Assembly (NCBI GenBank): GCA_964449465.1
Contig: CAYVBK010000002.1
Location: 124,001-188,000 of the forward strand
Length of the DNA: 64,000 nucleotides
Reading direction: 5' to 3'
DNA from: CAYRXM01 sp964449465
GTDB taxonomy: Bacteria; Chloroflexota; Anaerolineae; JAFGEY01
Within the stretch, counting starts at the first letter, position 1. Each line of letters opens with the position of its first letter. Positions 34,671-43,462 of this stretch are shown piece by piece. Position numbers and translations under genes: made by a program. The notes below the pieces were generated by a model. The model was not told the origin of the DNA, did not search any database, and worked only from the letters and a program-made list of their open reading frames with translations.

Positions 34671-34859
34671 TTGTAACTACCTACCTTGAGCCGAAAATTA
34701 GCCTTTGGGAGTGTCATTCTGAGAGCCTGCCCTGAGCGGAGCGAAGGGATCGCGGCGAACAAAAAACGTTCGCCGCGACGAAAAATCTCGTTGTACACCG
34801 CAAAAAGAGATTCTTCGCGCCTGACGGCGCTCAGAATGACAATGGGTAGGTAGTTACCA
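34671..34859. mobile_element. MITE-like inverted-repeat element, copy B (189 bases)
   Basis: The ends are TTGTAACTACCTACC (34671-34685) and GGTAGGTAGTTACCA (34845-34859), an inverted repeat with one mismatch. It is inverted relative to copy A at 16613-16757: next to its left end GCCGAAAATTAGCCTTTGG matches A's right side, and its right side matches A's left. The extra length is an internal segment with a hairpin, CGCGGCGAAC facing GTTCGCCGCG (34751-34778). It carries no gene. It lies in the 275-base gap between the glycerate kinase and the enolase-fold gene; the rest of the gap holds a CTATTCGCCATT tandem before the ribosome site. Confidence 0.8.
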
Positions 34860-34920
34860 TATTTTCAGTAATCTCGCTATTCGCCATTCGCTATTCGCCA
34901 TTCAATAGGAGAGGAAAAAA

Positions 34921-36213
34921 ATGTCAGCAGGCTCGATGATTGTATCCATTCAGGCCCGCCAGGTATTCTCGGATCGCGGGCACCCCGGCGTCGAAGCCAC
35001 GGTCAAAACGGCCAACGGTGCCGTCGGCACGGTGATTTGCACCGCCGGCGTGTCGGTAGGCAGCCACGAGGTAGAATTTGCCTATGACGGCGGACCCAAG
35101 TGGCGCGGGCGCGGCGTACAGTGCGCCGTAGACCACATCAATCAGGTGATTGCGCCGGCACTGGTGGGCATGGATGCGGCCTATCAACTGGCAGTAGACG
35201 ACGCCATGTTGAACATCGGCGGGCCAGGAGCCAAAGCGCGCCTGGGCGGCAATGCCACCGCAGCGGTATCGGCGGCGGTACTCAAAGCCGGTGCGGCCGC
35301 GTTGGAAATCCCCCTCTACCAACACATCGGCGGGTCCACCGCCTTTACCCTGCCGGTGCCCGGCGTGATCGTCCTGGTCGGCAGCGACCGCTATGGCGGC
35401 GGAGTGCGGTCGGGCGGCAAACCCAGCTATGCCCTGATGTGCTACGATTTCCCCTCTTTTTCCGAAGCCTCGTATGCGGCATGGGAACTGTCTATGGAGT
35501 GGACCGAACTACTCAACAAGCGTTTGGGCATCCCCAAAAGCTCGGTGTCGCATCACCCGGCCGTGCCGGCCGGCTATGTGCAGCACGACCGCCAGTTGTG
35601 GGATTTGATGGTCGAGGCAATTGCCCGCCTGGGCTACGAGGGCAAGGTGGGCATCCAGGTAGACATAGCCTCGGAGACCTATTGGGAAGAAGAGCAGGGC
35701 AAATACATCGGCATCCTGTCCGCCGAACCCAAGACCAAAGACGATTTGTTTGATATGTATCGTTTAATGGCCAGAGAATATCCTTTTGTTATTTTGGAGG
35801 ATCCGCTAGACGAGGACGACTATGAAGGCACCGCCGCGTTGACCCGCGAATTGGACATCCAGATCGTCGGCGACGACCTGTTTACCACCGACCCGGTGCG
35901 GGTGCGAAAGGGCATTGACGTCGGTGCAGCCAACACGGTGCTGCTCAAAGTCAATCAGATCGGCACGATCAGCGAGGCGTTTGACATGGTGCAACTGGCT
36001 TACCGCAACGGCTATGGGGTGATGCCGTGTAGCAGCCGCGGCGAGGGCGCCGACATTGCCGATTACTGCGTTGGCCTGAACTGCGGCACCGTGCGCGAAA
36101 GCGCCACCGGTCCCACCGGCAACCGCTTTTTGCAAATCGAGGCCGAACTGGGCCGCCGCGCCTGCTTTTTGGGGCGACGTGGACTCAAAGGGCGGCGGTT
36201 TCAGGGACGATAG
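34921..36213 (+). CDS. Enolase-fold protein with altered catalytic residues
   Basis: A 430-residue protein aligned by eye with enolase over its length. The metal ligands are kept: Asp248 (GIQVDIASE), Glu293 (LEDPLDEDD) and Asp318 (VGDDLF), as is the catalytic Lys343 (LLKVNQIGTISEA). But the enolase SHRSGE motif is CSSRGE here (residues 370-375), so the active-site His is Ser371, and the DEGGF loop with the second acid (Glu208 in E. coli) is missing. It is therefore unlikely to be a standard phosphopyruvate hydratase. It could be a relative acting on a similar carboxylate. GGAGAGG precedes the ATG. Context: glycerate kinase before it, hydroxyacid dehydrogenase after it. Confidence 0.85.
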   Translation: MSAGSMIVSIQARQVFSDRGHPGVEATVKTANGAVGTVICTAGVSVGSHEVEFAYDGGPKWRGRGVQCAVDHINQVIAPALVGMDAAYQLAVDDAMLNIGGPGAKARLGGNATAAVSAAVLKAGAAALEIPLYQHIGGSTAFTLPVPGVIVLVGSDRYGGGVRSGGKPSYALMCYDFPSFSEASYAAWELSMEWTELLNKRLGIPKSSVSHHPAVPAGYVQHDRQLWDLMVEAIARLGYEGKVGIQVDIASETYWEEEQGKYIGILSAEPKTKDDLFDMYRLMAREYPFVILEDPLDEDDYEGTAALTRELDIQIVGDDLFTTDPVRVRKGIDVGAANTVLLKVNQIGTISEAFDMVQLAYRNGYGVMPCSSRGEGADIADYCVGLNCGTVRESATGPTGNRFLQIEAELGRRACFLGRRGLKGRRFQGR

Positions 36214-36241
36214 ATAGGCTTTGAGCCGTTTGTCGCGGCCT

Positions 36242-36282
36242 CCCCAACTTGTTGGAGATGTGAACACCCCAACAAGTTGGGG
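36242..36282. repeat. Perfect 14-base-pair inverted repeat
   Basis: CCCCAACTTGTTGG (36242-36255) and CCAACAAGTTGGGG (36269-36282) pair perfectly around a 13-base loop, between the enolase-fold and dehydrogenase genes. No T run follows on the plus strand. It looks like another intergenic palindromic repeat that might also affect mRNA stability. Confidence 0.7.
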
Positions 36283-36318
36283 GATCCGCCATTCGCCATT
36301 CATTCAAGGAGCATCTCT

Positions 36319-37281
36319 ATGAAAATCCTGATCGGCGCCAACCTGATGGGCCTGGAAAAGGCCATCCCCGACCTGGAAAAGAAATATCCGGGCGTTGAGT
36401 TTGTCTATGCGCCGCAGCGCGAGGATGCACTGCGACACATCGCCGATGCCGACGTGTATATGGGCTGGATCAGCCGCGACCTGTTTCTGGCGGCACGGCA
36501 GCTCAAGTGGATTCAGTCACCCAGCACCGGCATCAATTTGTACCTGGATATTGCCGAGTTGGTGAACAGCCAGGTGCTGCTGACCAGCGCACGCGGCACG
36601 CACGGCGCCTGCCTGGCCGAGAGCATCATGGGCATGATCCTGGCCTGGACGCGCGGCATCCGCGACAGCGTATTGCGGCAGCCCCGGCACGAATGGGCCA
36701 CCCGCGACATTCGCCCCAAACTGGTCGAGTTGACCGGCAGCACCCTGGGCATTGTCGGGCTGGGCGTGGCCGGGCGTGCCCTGGCCAAACGCGCCCATGC
36801 CTTTGACATGCGCATCATCGCCGTAGACCTGCTGCCCGTTGACCGCCCCGCCGAGGTGGACGAACTGTGGGGGCTGGAGCAACTGGACGACCTCTTGGGG
36901 CAATCGGATTATGTGGTGGTAACGGTGCCGTATACGCCGCAGACGCGCAGCATGATCGGCGCGGCGCAGATTGCCCGCATGAAACCATCGGCCATGCTGA
37001 TCGGCATTTCGCGGGGCGGCATCATTGACCAGCAAGCCCTGGCCGCGGCCCTGCGCGAGAAACGGCTGGCCTGGGCCGCCTCGGACGTGTTCGAGCCAGA
37101 ACCCTTGCCGCCCGACAGCGAACTGTGGGACCTGGACAATCTGCTGATCACCCCACACATTGCCGGTGGCACCCAGTTTGAAGGACAGCATATCATCGAG
37201 ATATTTGATGAAAATCTGGGGCGGTTTTTACGCGGCGAACTGCCCCTGCGCAATCAGATTGACAAGCAGCGTGGGTTTTAG
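36319..37281 (+). CDS. D-2-hydroxyacid dehydrogenase
   Basis: A 320-residue NAD(P)-dependent dehydrogenase from ATG 36319, with AAGGAGC six bases upstream; a longer frame begins inside the inverted repeat. The Rossmann domain has GIVGLGVAGRALAKRAHAF (GxGxxG). The catalytic Arg is in GISRGGIIDQ, Glu in ASDVFEPEPLPP and His in LITPHIAGGT, so all three are present. It probably reduces a 2-keto acid such as hydroxypyruvate or glyoxylate to the D-hydroxyacid, which would suit the glycerate kinase two genes upstream. Substrate preference is inferred from neighbours only. Confidence 0.9.
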   Translation: MKILIGANLMGLEKAIPDLEKKYPGVEFVYAPQREDALRHIADADVYMGWISRDLFLAARQLKWIQSPSTGINLYLDIAELVNSQVLLTSARGTHGACLAESIMGMILAWTRGIRDSVLRQPRHEWATRDIRPKLVELTGSTLGIVGLGVAGRALAKRAHAFDMRIIAVDLLPVDRPAEVDELWGLEQLDDLLGQSDYVVVTVPYTPQTRSMIGAAQIARMKPSAMLIGISRGGIIDQQALAAALREKRLAWAASDVFEPEPLPPDSELWDLDNLLITPHIAGGTQFEGQHIIEIFDENLGRFLRGELPLRNQIDKQRGF

Positions 37282-37299
37282 CCGGTTGGGAGGGCGACG

Positions 37300-38295
37300 A
37301 TGAAAGGCATCTCGCATTTCATGTCTGGCGTGGCCGCAGCCACATTCATCCCGGCACTGGTCAACATGTCGGCCGAGGGCAGCTTGGTGCTGCTGCTGGC
37401 TGGCGTGGGCGGCATCATGCCCGACACCCTGGATTTCAAGCTGGCGCGCTATCTGGAAAAGCCCGATGCGGAACTGGACCCCGACCCCAACCATCCCGAC
37501 CCGCAGGCGATGGCCGAGCAGGTGGCTGCGGCGATCAACCGCGCCTGGGAGACGGGCAAACCGGTACAGGCGCAGTTTCACACCATGAAACTGGGCGCCG
37601 ACCTGTGGCGGCAGTACGGGGTGCATTTTGGCGGCAGCGAGCAGCAGGTGACAGTACGCATCGGGCCGGTGGTGAACACCTCGCAGGTGCCTCTGGCCGG
37701 CAGCGAACTGGATTTGCCCCTGGGCCGCGCCCCCATCGCCGCCCCCACCCGTTATACTTATGATGCAGAAACCAAAATAGACATTTTTAGCGGCCCCTCG
37801 TTCGAGTTCAAGAAAAAAAGCGAGGCAGTGGAAATCAGTTTTTTGCCCTGGCATCGCCGTTGGAGCCACTCGCTGACCGTGGCCGCGCTGATTGGCGGGG
37901 TGCTGGCTCTGCTGATCGGCCCATGGTATGGCCTGGCCTATGTCCTCGGCTCGACGGCGCACATTTTGGAGGATCAGCTTGGACACATGGGCAGCAATCT
38001 GTTCTACCCATTCACCCAAGAGCGCGCCGAGGGGCTCAAGCTCTTTCATTCCGGTGACGCCTTGCCCAACCTGTTTGCGGTATGGCTGAGCATGATCTTG
38101 ATCTTGTTCAACCTGGATCGCTTTGCGGCGGTGCCCATACTCAACCCGTGGAGTTATTTCTCTTTTGGCTTGCTGTTGCCCTGGGCGGCAATTTTGGGCC
38201 TGCGCTGGCTGAATCGGCGATGGGAAAAGGCACTGTCGGCGGGCGACATTCGCATGGGCGAGGTGGCCGCCGAAGCGGAAGAGACGGCGAGTTGA
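37300..38295 (+). CDS. YdjM-like membrane-bound metal-dependent hydrolase with large insert
   Basis: A 331-residue protein of the YdjM (LexA-regulated, PF04307) type. The metal-binding N-terminal part is MKGISHFMSGVAAA with a membrane segment and GGIMPDTLDF. The C-terminal part has WHRRWSHSL, then HILEDQLGHMG, keeping the H/D ligands. Three or four membrane helices are seen. Between the two halves (residues ~50-180) is an insert of about 130 residues, largely soluble, that is not usual for the short family members. The substrate is unknown; the family is thought to be phospholipase-like. GGAGG lies before the ATG, 18 bases after the dehydrogenase stop. Confidence 0.75.
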   Translation: MKGISHFMSGVAAATFIPALVNMSAEGSLVLLLAGVGGIMPDTLDFKLARYLEKPDAELDPDPNHPDPQAMAEQVAAAINRAWETGKPVQAQFHTMKLGADLWRQYGVHFGGSEQQVTVRIGPVVNTSQVPLAGSELDLPLGRAPIAAPTRYTYDAETKIDIFSGPSFEFKKKSEAVEISFLPWHRRWSHSLTVAALIGGVLALLIGPWYGLAYVLGSTAHILEDQLGHMGSNLFYPFTQERAEGLKLFHSGDALPNLFAVWLSMILILFNLDRFAAVPILNPWSYFSFGLLLPWAAILGLRWLNRRWEKALSAGDIRMGEVAAEAEETAS

Positions 38296-38311
38296 GACAG
38301 GAGGGAGCGGC

Positions 38312-41300
38312 ATGGTCTCGATGCAATTCAAACGGATAGGGGCGATGGTGGGGCTGGGGCTGGCCCTGACCGGGCTGCTGTGGCTGGCCTGGAGTGGCGT
38401 CGCCGCCGGCCGGGTGCGCGCGGCGCGCACCACCGCCCTCGACGTGGTGATCAACGAAGTGGCCTGGATGGGCACGGCAGCCAACGCCAACCACGAATGG
38501 ATCGAATTGTACAACAATACCGCCGTTTCGATCACCCTGACCGGCTGGCAATTGAGCGACGGCGGCGATATTTCGGTGACGTTGAGCGGCTCTATTGCAC
38601 CAGGCGGCTATTTTTTGCTGGAACGCACGACCGATACAACCGTATCCGACATTCTGGCCAATCAAATTTATGCCGGCGCATTGTCCAACACCGGCGAGGT
38701 ATTAACCCTGACCAACAACCTGGGTGAAGTGATAGACGTGGTCAACGGCAAGCCCTGGCCGGCCGGCAACAATACCTCGCCCAAATGGACGATGGAGCGG
38801 ATTGACCCGACTGCACCGTCGGCAGCCCACAACTGGGTCACCAGCAATGGCATCATCCGCAACGGCCTGGACGCCAGCGGCAACCCCATCAACGGCACGC
38901 CGCGAGCGCGCAATTCGCCCGGCCTGGCCCTGCGCAAGAGCGGCCCAACCTCATTCACGTCCGGCGACACAATCACCTGCTACATTGTCATCAGCAATGC
39001 CGGCGGATTGCCCTTGGGCGGCATTCTGCTTACCGACACACTGCCGGCCGGCCTGGCCCTGCTGGGGCAGACCTCGCCGTTCACTTGGAGCCAGCCGCTC
39101 AGCAATGTGCTGGTGTGGCAGGTGGGCGAACTGCCGGGCCTGGCCTGGCAGCAGATCACCCTGACACTGGGCAGCGATCCTGCGCTCAGCGGATGGATCA
39201 CCAACGTAGCCACTGCCGGCGATGCGTTGGGGCGAGGCGCCGGCGCATCCTGGAGCATGCGCGCCGTGCCAGATGTGCCGCAGCCCGGCCTGGCTCTGCG
39301 CAAGAGCGGCCCGACCACGTTCACCCCCGGTTTGACTGTGACCCATTTCATCGTCATCAGCAACACCGGCGACCTGCCCTTGAGCGGCATCCTGCTCACC
39401 GATGTGCTGCCGACCGGCCTGACCCTGCTGGGGCAGACCTCGCCGTTCACCCTGAGCCAGCCGGCCGCCAACGTGCTGGTGTGGCAGGTGGGGACGATGC
39501 CGACCGCAACCAGGCAGGCTATAACGCTCACGCTGCGCGCCGCCGAGTGGTCGAGCGGGCGCATCACCAACACGGTCACGGCGGCCGGTATGGGCCTTCA
39601 AGAGAGCGCATCGTGGGGCATGCGCGCCGTGCCGGGCCTGCGCCTGTATGCCCTGCATCCCTATGCCTTGCGCACCCGAGACGAAGCGCTGGCCTTGATC
39701 AATGTGGGCAGCGAGGCGGTAGATCTGAGCGGTTGGGGCATCAGCGACGGCAAGACCACGCCCGATGCCACCCTGCCCGCGCTGACCCTGCCACCCGGCG
39801 GTATTCTTTGGGTCGCCGATCAGGCCGAAGCTTTTTGGGAGATTTTTGGCTTTTGGCCCGATGCAGCCCAAGAATTCATCACCCACGCGGTGCCGCTGCT
39901 GACCGGCACGTGGCCCGGCCTTACCAACACCGGTGACGAGGCCCTCTTGTTCGATCCGATGGGACAGGTGATTGATACATTGGTATATGGCAGCGGCATC
40001 ACCACGACGACCGGGTGGCGCGGCGCGGCCGTGACCTATCCGCTCTCCGGGTTTGGCAGCGGCCAGATTTTGATGCGCAAACGTGACGAATCATCTGGGC
40101 GGCCCTGGCCCGACACCGACACGGCTATGGATTGGCTCAATGACACCTCAAACGGCCCCGCCCTGTACGGCCCGGTCACTCAAGGCGATCTGTATGGCAA
40201 GCGGCCGATTTTCCCCGGCTGGGATTGGGATGTCTACACCCGCACCCTGCAAATTTCGGCTACGGCTCACCTCACCGTGGGCATTGCCCCCGACAACCTG
40301 TACACGGTGACGGCACAACTGCTTCAGAGCGCACGGCAGAGCATCGTGATTGAACTGTACACCCTGGAAAGCATCTGGCTGACCCATATCCTCACCGAGC
40401 GCATCCGCGCCGGCGTGCAGGTGACGGTACTGCTGGAGGGCGCACCCACCGGCGGCCTGGCTGCCGAAGAATTGTGGTATGGCAAGCAAATTGTGGATGC
40501 CGGCGGCCGGGTCTATTGGATGCACAACGATAGCACGGCCAAAATTTACGACCGTTATGATTATGTGCATGCCAAATTTGCGGTCATAGACAGCCGGCTG
40601 GCTGCCATCGGTTCGGAGAACTGGGGCAACCATGCTATGCCGGTAGACCCCAAAGACAACGGCACTGCCGGCAACCGCGGGGTGCTGCTGATCACCGATC
40701 AGCAGGATGTGGTGAACTATTTGCTGGCTCTGTTTGCCCGCGACTGCGACCCGACCGCTCACCTGGACGTGGTGGCCTATGGCGCGCTGCCGCGCTATAC
40801 CGCATCGCCTGGTTTTACGCCGGTCTATTCCACCGGCGGCGGATTTGAATACCCGGCCCTCTTTTCTGTGACCGCGCCACTCATGACCGCCGATTGGTGG
40901 GAGGTGATCCAATCGCCGGAAACAAGCCTGCGCTACGGCGACGGGCTGATCGGTCTGGTGCGGCGGGCCGCGCCGGGCGACGCGCTCTATGTCGAGCAGA
41001 TGTACGAGCGGGTGAGCTGGACCAACGGCCCCAACCCGCGCCTGGAGGCCTATATCGAGGCAGCGCGACGCGGAGCGGCGGTGCGCATCTTGCTGGACAA
41101 GGGCTTTGACGATCAGCGCAAAAACTATGACACCGCCTTTTACCTGATGAACGTGGCTCAGACCGAAGGGCTGGACTTGCAGGTGCGCCTGGGCAACCCC
41201 ACCGCACGGGGCATCCACAACAAGATGGCGCTGCTGCGGCGCGGCGGCGAAAAATTCGTCCACATTAGCAGCATCAACGGCTCAGCTGACTCGTCGTTGG

Positions 41301-42007
41301 TCAACCGCGAGGTGGGCCTGCAAATCCGCTCTGGCGATGCTTTTGACTATTTGAAGCAGGTCTTTGATTACGACTGGGAACATGGCGCCGGGCCGCTCGA
41401 AGTGTTCTTGCCGCTGGTGATGCGCGAATATGTGCCGGTGGCCGATCATATCCTGATCAGCGAAGTCATGTTCAAACAGGCCGGCAGCGGTGAAGAGATG
41501 GGCGAGTGGATCGAGTTGTACAATCCCACCGCCCGGGCCGTGGACATTGGCGGCTGGCTGCTGGGCGATGCCGTGCTGTCTACCGATTATGAGCGGCTGT
41601 ATCTCTTTCCGGCCGGCACAGTCATCGCACCGGGCGGCACGCTGGTGATCGCCCGCCGCGCCGCCGACTATCAGGCCTGGGGTTACGCCTCCAAGCCGCT
41701 GCCCGATTGGGAATGGAACGACAGCGGCAGTGTGCCCAACCTGATCCGCTCAAATTGGGGGACAGGCGAGTTGGCCCTGGGCAATGTCGGCGACGAGGTC
41801 ATTTTGCTCGATCCCACCATGCGGGTGGTGGATGTGCTGGTATATGGCACGGGCAGCTATCCCGGCGTAGTCTCTTGGGGCGATGTCAGCGGCGTCTATA
41901 ATGGCAACTCGCTGGAGCGCTGGCCGGCGCACCGCGACTCGGACAACTGCGCCCGCGATTTCCGCATCCGCTATGCGCCGGATCCGGGGCATGCAGAAGT
42001 GTGGTAA
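38312..42007 (+). CDS. Secreted lamin-tail/DUF11/phospholipase D-like protein
   Basis: A 1231-residue exported protein: a signal anchor (AMVGLGLALTGLLWLAWSGV) is followed by a lamin-tail domain (~45-190, VINEVAWMGTA, HEWIELYN), two DUF11 repeats (~205-435, ALRKSGPTxFTxG repeated), a second lamin-tail-like part (~440-600), a phospholipase D-like region (~650-1030) and a final lamin-tail domain (~1045-1231, HILISEVMFKQAG, GEWIELYNPT). The first HKD motif is intact (His753, Lys755, Asp760). The second keeps His969 and Lys971, but Arg976 replaces the Asp. It may act on phosphodiesters outside the cell, or be a non-catalytic surface protein. GGAGGGAG precedes the ATG. Confidence 0.88.
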   Translation: MVSMQFKRIGAMVGLGLALTGLLWLAWSGVAAGRVRAARTTALDVVINEVAWMGTAANANHEWIELYNNTAVSITLTGWQLSDGGDISVTLSGSIAPGGYFLLERTTDTTVSDILANQIYAGALSNTGEVLTLTNNLGEVIDVVNGKPWPAGNNTSPKWTMERIDPTAPSAAHNWVTSNGIIRNGLDASGNPINGTPRARNSPGLALRKSGPTSFTSGDTITCYIVISNAGGLPLGGILLTDTLPAGLALLGQTSPFTWSQPLSNVLVWQVGELPGLAWQQITLTLGSDPALSGWITNVATAGDALGRGAGASWSMRAVPDVPQPGLALRKSGPTTFTPGLTVTHFIVISNTGDLPLSGILLTDVLPTGLTLLGQTSPFTLSQPAANVLVWQVGTMPTATRQAITLTLRAAEWSSGRITNTVTAAGMGLQESASWGMRAVPGLRLYALHPYALRTRDEALALINVGSEAVDLSGWGISDGKTTPDATLPALTLPPGGILWVADQAEAFWEIFGFWPDAAQEFITHAVPLLTGTWPGLTNTGDEALLFDPMGQVIDTLVYGSGITTTTGWRGAAVTYPLSGFGSGQILMRKRDESSGRPWPDTDTAMDWLNDTSNGPALYGPVTQGDLYGKRPIFPGWDWDVYTRTLQISATAHLTVGIAPDNLYTVTAQLLQSARQSIVIELYTLESIWLTHILTERIRAGVQVTVLLEGAPTGGLAAEELWYGKQIVDAGGRVYWMHNDSTAKIYDRYDYVHAKFAVIDSRLAAIGSENWGNHAMPVDPKDNGTAGNRGVLLITDQQDVVNYLLALFARDCDPTAHLDVVAYGALPRYTASPGFTPVYSTGGGFEYPALFSVTAPLMTADWWEVIQSPETSLRYGDGLIGLVRRAAPGDALYVEQMYERVSWTNGPNPRLEAYIEAARRGAAVRILLDKGFDDQRKNYDTAFYLMNVAQTEGLDLQVRLGNPTARGIHNKMALLRRGGEKFVHISSINGSADSSLVNREVGLQIRSGDAFDYLKQVFDYDWEHGAGPLEVFLPLVMREYVPVADHILISEVMFKQAGSGEEMGEWIELYNPTARAVDIGGWLLGDAVLSTDYERLYLFPAGTVIAPGGTLVIARRAADYQAWGYASKPLPDWEWNDSGSVPNLIRSNWGTGELALGNVGDEVILLDPTMRVVDVLVYGTGSYPGVVSWGDVSGVYNGNSLERWPAHRDSDNCARDFRIRYAPDPGHAEVW

Positions 42008-42012
42008 GTCCG

Positions 42013-42807
42013 ATGACTGGTTTTCGCTTTCGCTGGTTGGGCGTGGCCGGTTTCGAGCTGCGATGGGCTGGCGCGACCATTCTCGTTGACCCCTGGCTGT
42101 CACGCCCGCCCGATGCCCGCCCGGTGTTGCCGCTGCGCCTGGACGATGTGATCGAGGGCGATGCGCCTATCCAGGCCATTCTGGTGACGCACGGGCACAT
42201 GGATCACGCCGGAGACGTGCCGCAAATCGCCCGGCGCACCCGGTCGCCAGTGTACGCTTCGATGTCGGTGTGCACCGCCTTGCACGATCTGGGCACGCCG
42301 GCCCGCCTGCTGCACCCGCTGGCCGCCGACCGCACCATCGAGGTGGGTGCGGTGCGGGTGCGCGCCATGGCCGCCCGGCACATTCTCTTTGACCTGCCCC
42401 TGATATTCCGCACGTTGCGCCGCCTGGGCCGGCAAACCTGGCAGGTTTTGCGAACGCATCGCGCCTATCCGCCCGGTGAAACGCTGGGTTACGAGTTGAC
42501 CTGGAACGACCGTTGCCTGGTGCATTGGGGCAGTGCAGGGTTTTACCCGGAAGAGCTGCGCCGGTTGCATCCCGATGGATTTTTGCTGCCTTTACAAGGA
42601 CACTCGAAAATTCACCGTATCGCAGCGCAAATGATTGAATTGATGCGCCCCAAATGGATAGTACCGCATCATCACGACAACTTTATGCCGCCGCTCAGCG
42701 AACCGGCAGCGGTGCAGCCGTTGATTGACCTGCTGCACGCGCGACAACTGGATGTGCGGGTGATCGAGCCGATCATCGGCGAGTGGATGGCCTGGCCTGA
42801 AGGATAA
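42013..42807 (+). CDS. MBL-fold hydrolase (UlaG/YtnP-like)
   Basis: A 264-residue metallo-beta-lactamase-fold protein from ATG 42013. The early strand pair FRWLGVAGFELRWAGATILV then DPW is typical of UlaG-like enzymes. The metal motif is HGHMDHAGD (His60, His62, Asp64, His65). Later ligands are likely in ARHILFD and in PHHHDNFMPP near residue 220. The enzyme should hydrolyse a phosphoester, lactone or similar bond; the substrate is unknown. It begins 5 bases after the previous stop and ends 10 bases before the HAD gene, within a tightly packed run. Confidence 0.88.
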   Translation: MTGFRFRWLGVAGFELRWAGATILVDPWLSRPPDARPVLPLRLDDVIEGDAPIQAILVTHGHMDHAGDVPQIARRTRSPVYASMSVCTALHDLGTPARLLHPLAADRTIEVGAVRVRAMAARHILFDLPLIFRTLRRLGRQTWQVLRTHRAYPPGETLGYELTWNDRCLVHWGSAGFYPEELRRLHPDGFLLPLQGHSKIHRIAAQMIELMRPKWIVPHHHDNFMPPLSEPAAVQPLIDLLHARQLDVRVIEPIIGEWMAWPEG

Positions 42808-42817
42808 AGGATGAACC

Positions 42818-43462
42818 GTGTTGCAGTATTTGATTTTCGACCTGGATGAAACGTTGTATCCGCGCCGCTCAGGGCTGATGCAGGCCGTCAGTGTGCGGAT
42901 TGACCGGTACATGGTCGAGCGCATGGGCATGTCGCCGGCACAGGTATCGGCGCTGCGCCGCGAGTATTGGGAGCGGTTTGGCACCACCTCGCGCGGCCTG
43001 CAAATTTTGCATCATATTGATGTGGACGACTATATGGAGTTTGTCCACAATGTACCGCTGCGCCACTATATCGGCCCCGATGCGTCGCTTGAGGCCATGT
43101 TGGCGGCACTGCCGCAACGCAAGGTCGTTTTCACCAACGCCACGGCGGCGCATGCCCGTGCCGTGCTGGATGTGCTGGGCGTGACCCGCCATTTTGAGGC
43201 CATTTATGACAGCTATTTTGTGGGCAACGAGAGCAAACCGGCCGTTGCCGGGTATCAACGGCTGCTCGACGCGCTCCACGAGCCGGCAGAACGCTGTTTG
43301 ATGATCGAAGACATGGGGCGAAATTTGCGCCCGGCGCGCGATCTGGGTATGATCGGGGTGCTGGTAGACCCACGCCCCGGCGATGATTGCACGGTGGCAC
43401 ATTATGTCATTCCGGCAATCCACGATCTGGCGCGGGTGGTGCGAGAGGTAGATGGGGGATGA
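42818..43462 (+). CDS. HAD hydrolase, pyrimidine 5'-nucleotidase (SDT1-like)
   Basis: A 214-residue HAD-superfamily phosphatase with a GTG start at 42818 (AAAGGATG upstream). Motif I is FDLDETLYPRRSG, where the DLDxTLYP form is typical of TIGR01993/SDT1-type pyrimidine 5'-nucleotidases. Motif II is FTNATAAHARAVL, motif III includes the Lys in NESKPAVAGY, and motif IV is MIEDMGRNL. It should dephosphorylate UMP/CMP-like or damaged nucleotides in the cytoplasm. Its stop overlaps the next HAD gene by ATGA. Confidence 0.9.
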   Translation: MLQYLIFDLDETLYPRRSGLMQAVSVRIDRYMVERMGMSPAQVSALRREYWERFGTTSRGLQILHHIDVDDYMEFVHNVPLRHYIGPDASLEAMLAALPQRKVVFTNATAAHARAVLDVLGVTRHFEAIYDSYFVGNESKPAVAGYQRLLDALHEPAERCLMIEDMGRNLRPARDLGMIGVLVDPRPGDDCTVAHYVIPAIHDLARVVREVDGG

